DNA of 64,000 bases, taken from contig NZ_CP102512.1 in the NCBI RefSeq assembly GCF_024612015.1, positions 2,852,001 through 2,916,000 on the forward strand. The letters are read 5' to 3'. This document shows positions 46,659 to 54,524 of the stretch, one piece after another (positions within the stretch are counted from its first letter, which is position 1; every line of letters starts with the position of its first letter). The position numbers and the translations under genes were made by a program. Below the pieces are notes generated by a model. It worked only from the letters and a program-made list of their open reading frames with translations. It ran no database searches and had not been told where the DNA came from. The stretch comes from Streptomyces sp. CA-210063. GTDB lineage: Bacteria; Actinomycetota; Actinomycetes; Streptomycetales; Streptomycetaceae.

Positions 46659-46784
46659 TCCTGCTTTCGATCTTGAAGCTCTAGGACGCCACCCTTCGAT
46701 GCTTCCCGGGCAGCGTTGATCGCGGACGTACGCGCGACCGAAGAGCCAGGATACTGGACCTTTCCCTATCGGCCCAATCCGCTG

Positions 46785-47852
46785 TCAGCGGCCCTGTTCG
46801 TAGCGGCGCAGCTGCTCCGCCGTGATCATGGTGGTGTCGAAGAGGCTGGTCTCGTCCAGGGCGTTCGCCTGGGGTTGCGCATAGCCCTGTTGCTGGTCCT
46901 GATGCGCCTGGTTCGGGTCGTACGCCGGCTGCTGCGGGTAGCCGGCCGCGTACGGGTCGGCCTGCTGGTAGCCGTAGGGGTCGGCGGCCTGCTGGGGCTG
47001 GGCGTACTGCTGCTGGTAGCCGCCGTAGGCGTCCTGCTGGTACGCCGTCGCCTGGTACGCGTCCTGCTGCTGTCCGTACGACTGCTGCTCCGGCACGGAG
47101 CGGGACTGCTGCGCCGGGGTCTCGGAGTCGGAGAGGGCGACGAGCTCGGCCAGGTAGTCGGCGTCGCTGGTGGGCTGCGGGGAGGTGCCGTCGTCGTTCA
47201 GGGAGAGGGCGCCGAGGTCGTCCGTGGCGATGCGGCCGTGGAGCTTCTGGCGGCCACGGCCGACGGCGTCCAGGGTCTTGGCGAGGACCGCCTCGAAGGC
47301 GCCGAGCTTGGCGTCCACGTAGGCATCGGCGTCGCGGCGCAGGGTCTCCGGGTCGTGGCTGCGCTCGGGGGCGTCCTCGTCCTCGTAGCCCTGCTCGTCG
47401 AGGCCGGGGCCCGTACCGAGGAGCTTCTCGTGGCCGCGGCCGACCGAGCCGAGGGTCTTGGTGAGGACGACCTCGAAGTTGGCGAGCTTGGAGTCGACGT
47501 AGTCGTCGGCCTCGGCGCGGATCTCCTCGGCCTCCTGGCGGGCCTCGGTGAGGATGCGGTCGGCCTCGTTCTGGGAGCGGCGGGCGACCTCGGTGTCGGA
47601 GATCAGGGAGCCGCGCTCGGCGTGCGCGTTCTCGATGATCCGCTCGGCCTCCAGGCGGGCCCGCTCGACCATGTGGTCGCGGTCGCCGATCAACTCCCGC
47701 GCCTGGGCGAGGGAGTCGGGCAGGGCGGCGCGGACCTCTTCGAGCAGCGAGAGCAGTTCGGCGCGGTTGACCACGCACGAGGCCGACATGGGCATGGATC
47801 GGGCGCCGGAGACCACCGAGACGATCTCGTCGAGCTTCTTCTGCACGTCCAC
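46785..47852 (-). CDS. SepIVA/DivIVA-like coiled-coil protein
   Basis: The 355-residue product opens V-D-V-Q-K-K-L-D-E-I-V-S-V-V-S-G-A-R and has a long coiled coil (R-A-R-L-E-A-E-R-I-I-E-N-A-H and R-I-L-T-E-A-R-Q-E-A-E-E-I-R), two repeats of a D-x-Y-V-D-x-K-L segment with K-T-L-x-x-V-G-R-G, then a Gln/Tyr/Pro-rich tail of about 110 residues. The gene position next to coaD matches the mycobacterial septation factor SepIVA. It may help polar growth or cell division. The GTG at 47852 is the only good start near the conserved N-terminus. Confidence 0.85.
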   Translation of the reverse strand: MDVQKKLDEIVSVVSGARSMPMSASCVVNRAELLSLLEEVRAALPDSLAQARELIGDRDHMVERARLEAERIIENAHAERGSLISDTEVARRSQNEADRILTEARQEAEEIRAEADDYVDSKLANFEVVLTKTLGSVGRGHEKLLGTGPGLDEQGYEDEDAPERSHDPETLRRDADAYVDAKLGAFEAVLAKTLDAVGRGRQKLHGRIATDDLGALSLNDDGTSPQPTSDADYLAELVALSDSETPAQQSRSVPEQQSYGQQQDAYQATAYQQDAYGGYQQQYAQPQQAADPYGYQQADPYAAGYPQQPAYDPNQAHQDQQQGYAQPQANALDETSLFDTTMITAEQLRRYEQGR

Positions 47853-47929
47853 CGTGTGCTCGCCACTCTCTACAGCTGGGTTGGAGACGGTCGGGTCGAC
47901 TGTACGGCCAGCCGGGGACCTTCGTCCGC

Positions 47930-48409
47930 TCAGTCCTGCTTCAAACGCTCGCCGAGGGCTTCGAGGACGAGCGGGGGCACCAGGTGGGAGACGTCGCCGC
48001 CCCAGGTCGCGACCTCCTTGACCAGGGAGGACGACAGGAAGCTGTAGGTGGGGTTGGTGGGGACGAAGAGGGTCTCCACGCCCGACAGGCCGATGTTCAT
48101 CTGGGCCATCTGCAGCTCGTAGTCGAAGTCGCTGACCGCGCGCAGGCCCTTGACGATGGCGGGGATGTCGCGCTGCTTGCAGAAGTCGACGAGCAGGCCG
48201 TGGAAGGCCTCCACCCGTACGTTGGCGTACTCGCTGGTGACCTGGCGGATCAGCTCGATCCGCTCCTCGACCTCGAAGAGGCCCTTCTTCGACTTGTTGA
48301 TCATCACCGCGACGTAGACCTCGTCGTACAGCTTGGAGGCGCGGCCAATGATGTCGAGGTGCCCGTTGGTGATGGGGTCGAACGACCCGGGACATACGGC
48401 ACGGCGCAC
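47930..48409 (-). CDS. coaD: Phosphopantetheine adenylyltransferase
   Basis: CoaD makes dephospho-CoA in coenzyme A synthesis. The 159-residue product has the nucleotidyltransferase motif [12 protein letters not shown] near the start and [14 protein letters not shown] near 125. The GTG at 48409 is chosen, with GAGGG about 8 nt upstream and a family-standard length. An ATG at 48439 overlaps the rsmD stop (ATGA) and would add ten residues; both are plausible. Confidence 0.97.
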   Translation of the reverse strand: MRRAVCPGSFDPITNGHLDIIGRASKLYDEVYVAVMINKSKKGLFEVEERIELIRQVTSEYANVRVEAFHGLLVDFCKQRDIPAIVKGLRAVSDFDYELQMAQMNIGLSGVETLFVPTNPTYSFLSSSLVKEVATWGGDVSHLVPPLVLEALGERLKQD

Positions 48410-48435
48410 TTGCGATCCCTCGCTCTCCGGTCCGG

Positions 48436-49023
48436 TCATCGTGCGTCTTCGCACGTAGAGGCGGCGCGACCGTACCAAAACGTTCCCTCGCCGTAGCGAC
48501 GGGCCCTGATCGCTTCGAAACCGGTCGGCCAGACGAATGCGCCGCCTCTGGTGCTGCGCTCCACGGTGACGAGGGCTTCCTCGCCTAGCCAGCCCCCGGT
48601 ACGGAGTGTGAGCAGGATCTCCCGAAGATCGTCGTCCGAGACGGCGTACGGAGGGTCGAGGAAGACGAGGTCGTACGGCGCTTCCGGCGCCGGGCCCTGG
48701 ATGATCTGCTCCGCTTTGCCCGACCTCACTTCGGCGCCGGGCAGGCCGAGCGATGTGACGTTGGCGCGGACCGTTCGGGCGGCGCGGGCGTCGGCCTCTA
48801 CGAGGAGGGTGTGGGCGGCGCCGCGGGAGAGGGCCTCCAGGCCCACCGCGCCCGATCCGGCGTACAGGTCGAGGACGCGTTCGCCGGCCAGGGGGCCGCC
48901 GAGGAGGGATTCCCAGGTGGAGAAGAGGCCCTCGCGTGCGCGGTCGGAGGTGGGGCGTGTGCGGTTGCCCGGCGGGACGGCGAGGCGGCGTCCGCCGGCT
49001 GTGCCGGCGATCACGCGGGTCAT
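48436..49023 (-). CDS. rsmD: 16S rRNA (guanine966-N2)-methyltransferase
   Basis: RsmD methylates G966 of 16S rRNA. The 195-residue product begins [14 protein letters not shown] and has the SAM motif [14 protein letters not shown] near residue 50 and the catalytic D-P-P-Y near 120. The ATG at 49023 is chosen. rsmD-coaD overlap or nearly touch. It lies 188 nt downstream of recG, with an interspersed repeat copy between. Confidence 0.96.
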   Translation of the reverse strand: MTRVIAGTAGGRRLAVPPGNRTRPTSDRAREGLFSTWESLLGGPLAGERVLDLYAGSGAVGLEALSRGAAHTLLVEADARAARTVRANVTSLGLPGAEVRSGKAEQIIQGPAPEAPYDLVFLDPPYAVSDDDLREILLTLRTGGWLGEEALVTVERSTRGGAFVWPTGFEAIRARRYGEGTFWYGRAASTCEDAR

Positions 49024-49099
49024 CTTGGGTCCTTGTTCGAGGGCGTGGTCACGGGTCCAGTTTGGCAGTCGGACGTAGGGGGTGCTCTGCGTCTTGGAC

Positions 49100-49155
49100 G
49101 GCTGCGGGTTCGTCGTGGTTGCTCGCGCAGTTCCCCGCGCCCCTTCAGGGCGCGG
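49100..49155. repeat. Interspersed repeat copy 2, recG-rsmD spacer
   Basis: About 56 bp beginning GGCTGCGGGTTCGTCGTGG, ending in an 8-bp hairpin CCGCGCCC-N5-GGGCGCGG (49135-49155). It sits after the recG stop and before rsmD on the same strand and could help end the recG transcript. Confidence 0.85.
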
Positions 49156-49211
49156 TGGTCCTCGGCCCCGTTTCAGACGCACCGCCCTCAGCCTTGGCCA
49201 GGAACTGCTTC

Positions 49212-52200
49212 CTAGCCCTTGTCCAGGTACTGCTCCCTCTCCTCGTCCAGCAAGGCGTCCAGGGCCGTGCGCATGCCCGGTAGGTGCTCCAGGTCCGGGT
49301 CGGCCGCCACGACCGCCGCCGCTTCTTCCCTCGCCTCCGCGATGATCTCCTCGTCCTCGATGACGGCCAGCATGCGGAGGCTGGTGCGGGCGCCGGACTG
49401 GGCCTGGCCGAGGACGTCGCCCTCGCGGCGTTGTTCGAGGTCGATGCGGGAGAGTTCGAAGCCGTCGAGGGTGGAGGCGACGGCGTTGAGGCGCTGGCGG
49501 GCGGCGCTCGCCTCCGGCATCTCGGTGACCAGGAGGCACAGGCCCGCGGCGGAGCCTCGGCCCACCCGGCCGCGGAGCTGGTGGAGCTGGGAGACACCGA
49601 AGCGGTCGGCGTCCATGATCACCATGGCGGTGGCGTTCGGGACGTTGACGCCGACCTCGATGACCGTGGTGGCGACCAGGACATGGGTCTCGCCGGCGGC
49701 GAAGCGGCGCATGACCGCGTCCTTGTCGTCGGGGTGCATTCGGCCGTGCAGGACCTCGACCTTGAGGCCCTGGAGGGGGCCCTTGGCGAGTTGGTCGGCG
49801 ACGGTGAGGACGGCGAGGGGCGGGCGCTTCTCGGCGTCGTCCTCGGGACTCTTCTTCGCCTTCTTCGGGTCCTCCTCCTCGTCCCCGATGCGGGGGCAGA
49901 CGACATACGCCTGGTGGCCGTTCTCCACCTCCTCGCGGACGCGTTCCCAGGTGCGGGCGAGGAAGTGGGGCTTGTCGGCGGCCGGGACGACATGGCTGGC
50001 GATGGGTGAGCGGCCGGCGGGGAGTTGGTCGAGGACCGAGGTCTCCAGGTCACCGAAGACGGTCATGGCGACCGTGCGCGGGATGGGGGTGGCCGTCATG
50101 ACGAGGAGGTGGGGCGGCTGCTTGCCCTTGCCGCGCAGGGCGTCGCGCTGCTCGACGCCGAAGCGGTGCTGCTCGTCCACGACGACCAGGCCCAGGTCGT
50201 GGAACTGCACCTTGTCCTCGATCAACGCATGTGTGCCGATGACGATTCCGGCCTCGCCGGTGACCAGGTCCAGCAGCGCCTGCCGGCGTCCCGCGGCGCC
50301 CATCGACCCGGTGAGCAGCACCACCTTGGTGGCGTGCTCGGCCCCGCCCAGCATCCCGCCCTCGGCCAGCTCCCCCATCATCTCGGTGACCGACCGGTGA
50401 TGCTGCTGAGCGAGCACCTCGGTGGGCGCGAGCATCGCGGCCTGACCGCCCGCGTCGACCGTGGCGAGCATCGCGCGCAGCGCCACCATGGTGTTGTGGG
50501 TGACCGTGAAGTTGTCGGTGACGTAGGCGTGACTCGGGTGGGCGACGCTGATGCACTGGACCGGCTTGCGCCCCACATGCTCGACGGCCCGGATTCCGCG
50601 TCGAAACGTGTCGTATGTCGGCCGGGCCCGTACGCGGTCGGCCTTGTGGGTCAGCCGGAACGGCGCGTGTTCCTCAGGCAGGGCGACCGAGACATCGAAA
50701 GCGGCTCGCTCGGACAGCACTCGTGCGCGGCCGCCCAGCGATCGCACGAGCCAGGCGACGTCGTCCGCGAGCCTGCGCGAGGCCGAACGGAGCGAGATGC
50801 CGAGGCCGTCCGCCTGGACGGTGCCATCCGTGTCCAGCAGGCCTTGCAGCAGGGCCAGCCGGTTCTTGACCGACGTGTTCTTGAAGTCGTCCGGCACGAA
50901 CTTCCCCTGTGCCGTGAGGCCCCACAGGTGCAGGTCTCGCAGCGTCTGGATCACGGGATTGCGGGCGCCCTCAGCACATTGCGTCAGCTCGATCGTGTAG
51001 TCGCGGCTGGAGCCCTCTATCGGCACCAGCCGGCATTCGGGCGCGACCGCGGCTGACACGGCATCTCGAATCTCCTCGTCGATCGTGGAGAAACGCAGAT
51101 GGTGGCGGAACGAGCCGTCTCCCAGGAGGAGGCCGAACAGGTAGGGATCCAGCGGCAGCCCTGAATCGGCTCCGAGGTCGACGGGGGTTGCGGCCGGGAT
51201 GTACCACTTCGAGGATCCGTTCGCCTCCAAGGTGTCGAGACGGATCTCTCGCGTGGTCATGACCTTGGGTTCCTGCCCTCCGTACCGCCCACCGCCCGTG
51301 TCGACGATCCAAAGATGCTCGTCGTCGCACTCGACAGAGCTGCCGTCGGACAGCACCAGCCGCCAGACATCGCGCTCTCCTTGCGGGAAGACGCCGTCGA
51401 TCAGCGCGATCTCCCCGTCGGGCACGACAACCTCGTCCCCCACGCCCAAGTCCCCCATCCTGCGGAAACCGGCAGGAGTGAGCACCAACGAGTCGAGCGG
51501 CTGGGCCTTGCCCGAGCCGACCTCACCCTGGAGCAGCCGGTGCATCGGGTGTTCGGTGGCGAGATCGTCGAAGATCTCCTTGGAGACCTTCCGCTGGCCG
51601 TCGGTGAGAGTGAAGGGGAGGCGGGCGTCGAAGGCGCTGAGGAGGCCGTCGGGGGTGGGTTTGCGGGCCACGGCGGGGAGTTGGGCGTCGGCATGGCGGC
51701 GGCGGGCCAGGGCGACCTGGAGGACGAAGGCCTCGTCCCACTTGAGGCGGTCGCGGGCGGACTCGATGTCCGCCTTGGTGTGCGGGCGGTGGATCTTCAG
51801 GAGGGCTTCGGGGAGGGTGGCCAGTCCTCGGCCCTCCCGGAGGGAGTCGGGGAGGGGGTCGACGGCTTCCTGGGCGCTCGGGAGGACCGTCTGGACGGCC
51901 TTGGCGATCTTCCAGGACTCCAGCTTGGCGGTGGCCGGGTAGATCGGGATGAGGGCGCCGGCAAAGGTGTCGACGGTCTCCGTGACGTCCTCGCCGCGCA
52001 GGAGTTCGTAGGCCGGGTGCGCCAGTTGGAGGCGGCGGTTGAAGACGGAGACCTTGCCGGCGAAGAGGGCGCGGGTGCCGGGGAGGAGCTCCTTGTGGGG
52101 TTTGTGCACGCCGTGGCCGAAGAAGACGAGCTGGAGGCGGCCGCTGCCGTCCGTGATGGTCACTTCGAGGCGCTGGCCCTTGCCCCGGGGGGCCTTGGCG

Positions 52201-52430
52201 GAGGCGAAGGTGTGCAGGCGGGCGTCGGCGACCTGGGCGACCACCGTGACGTGCTCGTCCATGGGCAGGTCGGCGAGGTGGGTGAGCTGCCCCCGCTCCT
52301 CGTACCTGCGGGGGTAGTGGTGCAGCAGGTCGCCGACGGTGTGCAGGCCGAGATGCTCGGCCATCACCTTCGCGGTGGCGGCGCCGAGCGTGTTCTTGAG
52401 CGGTTCTTCGAGCGCGGGCACGAGATCCAT
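49212..52430 (-). CDS. recG: ATP-dependent DNA helicase RecG, interrupted by an intein
   Basis: RecG rescues stalled forks by branch migration. The 1072-residue precursor is 338 residues longer than the spliced protein (734). The N-terminal wedge/OB region is normal; Walker A reads G-E-V-G-S-G-K then, after the intein, T-M-V-A-L-R. Later motifs are intact: V-V-D-E-Q-H-R-F-G, M-T-A-T-P-I-P-R-T, and the C-terminal helicase domain with Q-L-R-G-R-V-G-R-G. The ATG at 52430 is the family start. Because the intein splits Walker A at K308/T647, the precursor should be inactive until spliced. It is 188 nt upstream of rsmD. Confidence 0.96.
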   Translation of the reverse strand: MDLVPALEEPLKNTLGAATAKVMAEHLGLHTVGDLLHHYPRRYEERGQLTHLADLPMDEHVTVVAQVADARLHTFASAKAPRGKGQRLEVTITDGSGRLQLVFFGHGVHKPHKELLPGTRALFAGKVSVFNRRLQLAHPAYELLRGEDVTETVDTFAGALIPIYPATAKLESWKIAKAVQTVLPSAQEAVDPLPDSLREGRGLATLPEALLKIHRPHTKADIESARDRLKWDEAFVLQVALARRRHADAQLPAVARKPTPDGLLSAFDARLPFTLTDGQRKVSKEIFDDLATEHPMHRLLQGEVGSGKAQPLDSLVLTPAGFRRMGDLGVGDEVVVPDGEIALIDGVFPQGERDVWRLVLSDGSSVECDDEHLWIVDTGGGRYGGQEPKVMTTREIRLDTLEANGSSKWYIPAATPVDLGADSGLPLDPYLFGLLLGDGSFRHHLRFSTIDEEIRDAVSAAVAPECRLVPIEGSSRDYTIELTQCAEGARNPVIQTLRDLHLWGLTAQGKFVPDDFKNTSVKNRLALLQGLLDTDGTVQADGLGISLRSASRRLADDVAWLVRSLGGRARVLSERAAFDVSVALPEEHAPFRLTHKADRVRARPTYDTFRRGIRAVEHVGRKPVQCISVAHPSHAYVTDNFTVTHNTMVALRAMLATVDAGGQAAMLAPTEVLAQQHHRSVTEMMGELAEGGMLGGAEHATKVVLLTGSMGAAGRRQALLDLVTGEAGIVIGTHALIEDKVQFHDLGLVVVDEQHRFGVEQRDALRGKGKQPPHLLVMTATPIPRTVAMTVFGDLETSVLDQLPAGRSPIASHVVPAADKPHFLARTWERVREEVENGHQAYVVCPRIGDEEEDPKKAKKSPEDDAEKRPPLAVLTVADQLAKGPLQGLKVEVLHGRMHPDDKDAVMRRFAAGETHVLVATTVIEVGVNVPNATAMVIMDADRFGVSQLHQLRGRVGRGSAAGLCLLVTEMPEASAARQRLNAVASTLDGFELSRIDLEQRREGDVLGQAQSGARTSLRMLAVIEDEEIIAEAREEAAAVVAADPDLEHLPGMRTALDALLDEEREQYLDKG
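50493..51506 (-). other. Class 3-type intein with LAGLIDADG endonuclease, in RecG
   Basis: The 338-residue element starts A-Q-P-L-D-S-L-V-L-T and ends V-T-H-N before extein T. The first residue is Ala, not Cys/Ser, so a standard N-S shift cannot begin splicing. It has block B with H64 and W66 (D-D-E-H-L-W), block F with C318 (V-Q-C-I-S-V), terminal H337-N338, and Thr at +1: the W-C-T triad that defines class 3 inteins. Two LAGLIDADG motifs (L-F-G-L-L-L-G-D-G at 123-131, L-Q-G-L-L-D-T-D-G at 220-228) mark a homing endonuclease between the splicing blocks. The insertion point G-S-G-K/T is a frequent intein site in P-loop ATPases. Confidence 0.92.
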
Positions 52431-52622
52431 TGCACACCACGGGACTGACAATCCCGTATACGTCCTTGAAATCCGCTGGTCAGACGGGTCGTTCGCGCCT
52501 AGGATGACGCACTCCCGGGCCCGTGTCAGGGTCCGTACCGCCTCCCGTCCGCGGTCACCGTCTCCCGGGACCGCCCGACCCCGCCGCCGTCGCCAGAATC
52601 CCATCCCACCGGCGCTGCGACG

Positions 52623-54524
52623 ATGGATTCAATGACCTCACAGTCATCCCAGGCACCCCGGACATCTCAGTCACCCCAATCGCCTCATACGTTCCAGGTC
52701 GATCTGCGTGGCCTGGTGGATCTGCTCTCGCACCACCTCTACTCCAGTCCGAAGGTCTATCTGCGCGAGCTGCTGCAGAACGCGGTGGACGCGATCACCG
52801 CGCGGCGGGCCGAGCAGCCCGACGCGCCCGCCCGGGTGCGGCTGTTCGCCGAGGGCGGCGCGCTGCGGGTGGAGGACTCCGGCATCGGGCTCACCGAGGC
52901 CGATGTGCACAACCTGCTCGCCACGATCGGGCGGAGTTCCAAGCGCGACGACGGTGGCATCCAGGAGGTCCGCTCGGACTTTCTGGGGCAGTTCGGCATC
53001 GGGCTGCTGGCGTGCTTCGTGGTCGCCGAGCGCATCCGCGTGGTCAGCCGCAGCGCCCGGACGCCGCACGCGCCGCCCGTGGAGTGGACGGCGGCCGACG
53101 ACGGCTCGTACACCGTGCGGACGCTGCCCGACGAGGCCCGTCCCGAGCCGGGCACGACCGTGCATCTCGTGGCGCGGCCCGGGGCGGCGGAATGGCTCTC
53201 CCCCGCGCGCGTGCTGACGCTGGCGCGGGACTTCGGGGCGCTGCTGCCGTACGACGTCCGGGTGGGCGACGAGGCGGTCACCGACCTGCCGGCGCCGTGG
53301 GACCGCGCGTACCCCTCCCCCGCCACCCGCAGGGTGGCCCTGGCCCGGCACTGTCACGACCTGTTCGGGTTCACGCCGCTGGACTCGATCGAGCTGGACG
53401 TGCCGCTGGCGGGGATCCGGGGCGTGGCGTACGTCCTGCCGTCCGCCGTCAGCCCGGCCCAGAGGGCGAGTCACCGGGTGCATCTGAAGGGCATGCTGCT
53501 CACCGAGCGGGCCGAACAGCTGCTGCCGGACTGGGCGTTCTTCGTGCGCTGCGTCCTCGACACGGACAGTCTGCGGCCCACGGCGTCGCGGGAGTCGCTG
53601 TACGAGGACGAGACGCTGGCGGCCGTACGGGAGGCGCTGGGCGAAAGGATTCGCGGCTGGCTCACCGGGCTCGCCGCCGGTGATCCGGAGCGGCTGGCGG
53701 CCTTCCTGTCGGTGCACTATCTGGGGGTCAAGTCCCTGGCGCGGCACGACAAGGAGATGCTGCGCACGATGCTGCCGTGGCTCCCCTTCGAGACGACCGA
53801 CGGGCGGCTGTCCCTGGAGGAGTTCGCGCAGCGGCACCCGGTGGTGCATTTCACACGGACCGTCGAGGAGTACCGCCAGGTCGCGCCGATCGCGTCCGCG
53901 CAGGGCGTCGGGGTGGTCAACGGCGGCTACACGTACGACAGCGAGCTGGTCGAGGCGCTGCCGTCGGTGCGCCCCGGGACAGTGGTCGCCGAGCTGGACG
54001 CCGACACGGTGACCGCACACCTGGACACGCTGGACCCGGACGTGGAGCTGGCGCTGGCGGGCTTCCTGTCGGCCGCGCGGGCCAGACTCGACCCCCTGGG
54101 GTGCGATGTCGTGCTGCGGGCCTTCCATCCGCTGTCCGTGCCCGCGCTGCACCTGGACGACCGGTCCTCCCGGCACGAGCAGGCCCGCGCGGAGGCGGAG
54201 GAGCAGGCCGACGACCTGTGGGCGGGCATCCTGGGCTCGTTGCGGGGCAGTGCCCCGCGCGCGCGGCTGGTGCTCAACCATCTCAACCCGCTGATCCGGC
54301 GGATCAGTTCCCTGACCGACCGGGAGCTGATCGGCACGGCCACGGAGTCCCTGTACGGGCAGGCCCTGCTGATGGCCCAGCGGCCGCTCAGGCCCGCCGA
54401 CTCGGCGCTCCTGAACCGCGCGTTCATCGGCCTGCTGGAGTGGGCCACGCACACCGAGTCCGGGTCCGGGCCGGGCTCGGGATCCGGTTCCGGTCCTGGT
54501 TTCGGGGAGGGCGACCGCGGATGA
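52623..54524 (+). CDS. HSP90-family (HtpG-like) protein
   Basis: The 633-residue protein has the GHKL ATPase motifs: E49/N53 in E-L-L-Q-N-A-V-D-A, D85-S-G-I-G-L and G-Q-F-G-I-G-L near 122, plus a middle domain with the conserved A-S-R-E-S-L-Y (R323 equivalent to the catalytic Arg). The C-terminal domain is divergent, and the last 30 residues are Gly/Ser-rich. Its stop overlaps the next gene's start by 4 nt (ATGA). In S. coelicolor I recall the HtpG gene far from this locus, so this pair may be relocated. It could be a specialised chaperone working with the TPR protein. Confidence 0.9.
   Translation: MDSMTSQSSQAPRTSQSPQSPHTFQVDLRGLVDLLSHHLYSSPKVYLRELLQNAVDAITARRAEQPDAPARVRLFAEGGALRVEDSGIGLTEADVHNLLATIGRSSKRDDGGIQEVRSDFLGQFGIGLLACFVVAERIRVVSRSARTPHAPPVEWTAADDGSYTVRTLPDEARPEPGTTVHLVARPGAAEWLSPARVLTLARDFGALLPYDVRVGDEAVTDLPAPWDRAYPSPATRRVALARHCHDLFGFTPLDSIELDVPLAGIRGVAYVLPSAVSPAQRASHRVHLKGMLLTERAEQLLPDWAFFVRCVLDTDSLRPTASRESLYEDETLAAVREALGERIRGWLTGLAAGDPERLAAFLSVHYLGVKSLARHDKEMLRTMLPWLPFETTDGRLSLEEFAQRHPVVHFTRTVEEYRQVAPIASAQGVGVVNGGYTYDSELVEALPSVRPGTVVAELDADTVTAHLDTLDPDVELALAGFLSAARARLDPLGCDVVLRAFHPLSVPALHLDDRSSRHEQARAEAEEQADDLWAGILGSLRGSAPRARLVLNHLNPLIRRISSLTDRELIGTATESLYGQALLMAQRPLRPADSALLNRAFIGLLEWATHTESGSGPGSGSGSGPGFGEGDRG

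Noticed and set aside
51080..51180. A free-standing homing endonuclease gene inside recG
   Set aside because: The LAGLIDADG motifs are in the same frame as recG and bounded by intein splice blocks; there is no separate start or ribosome binding site.
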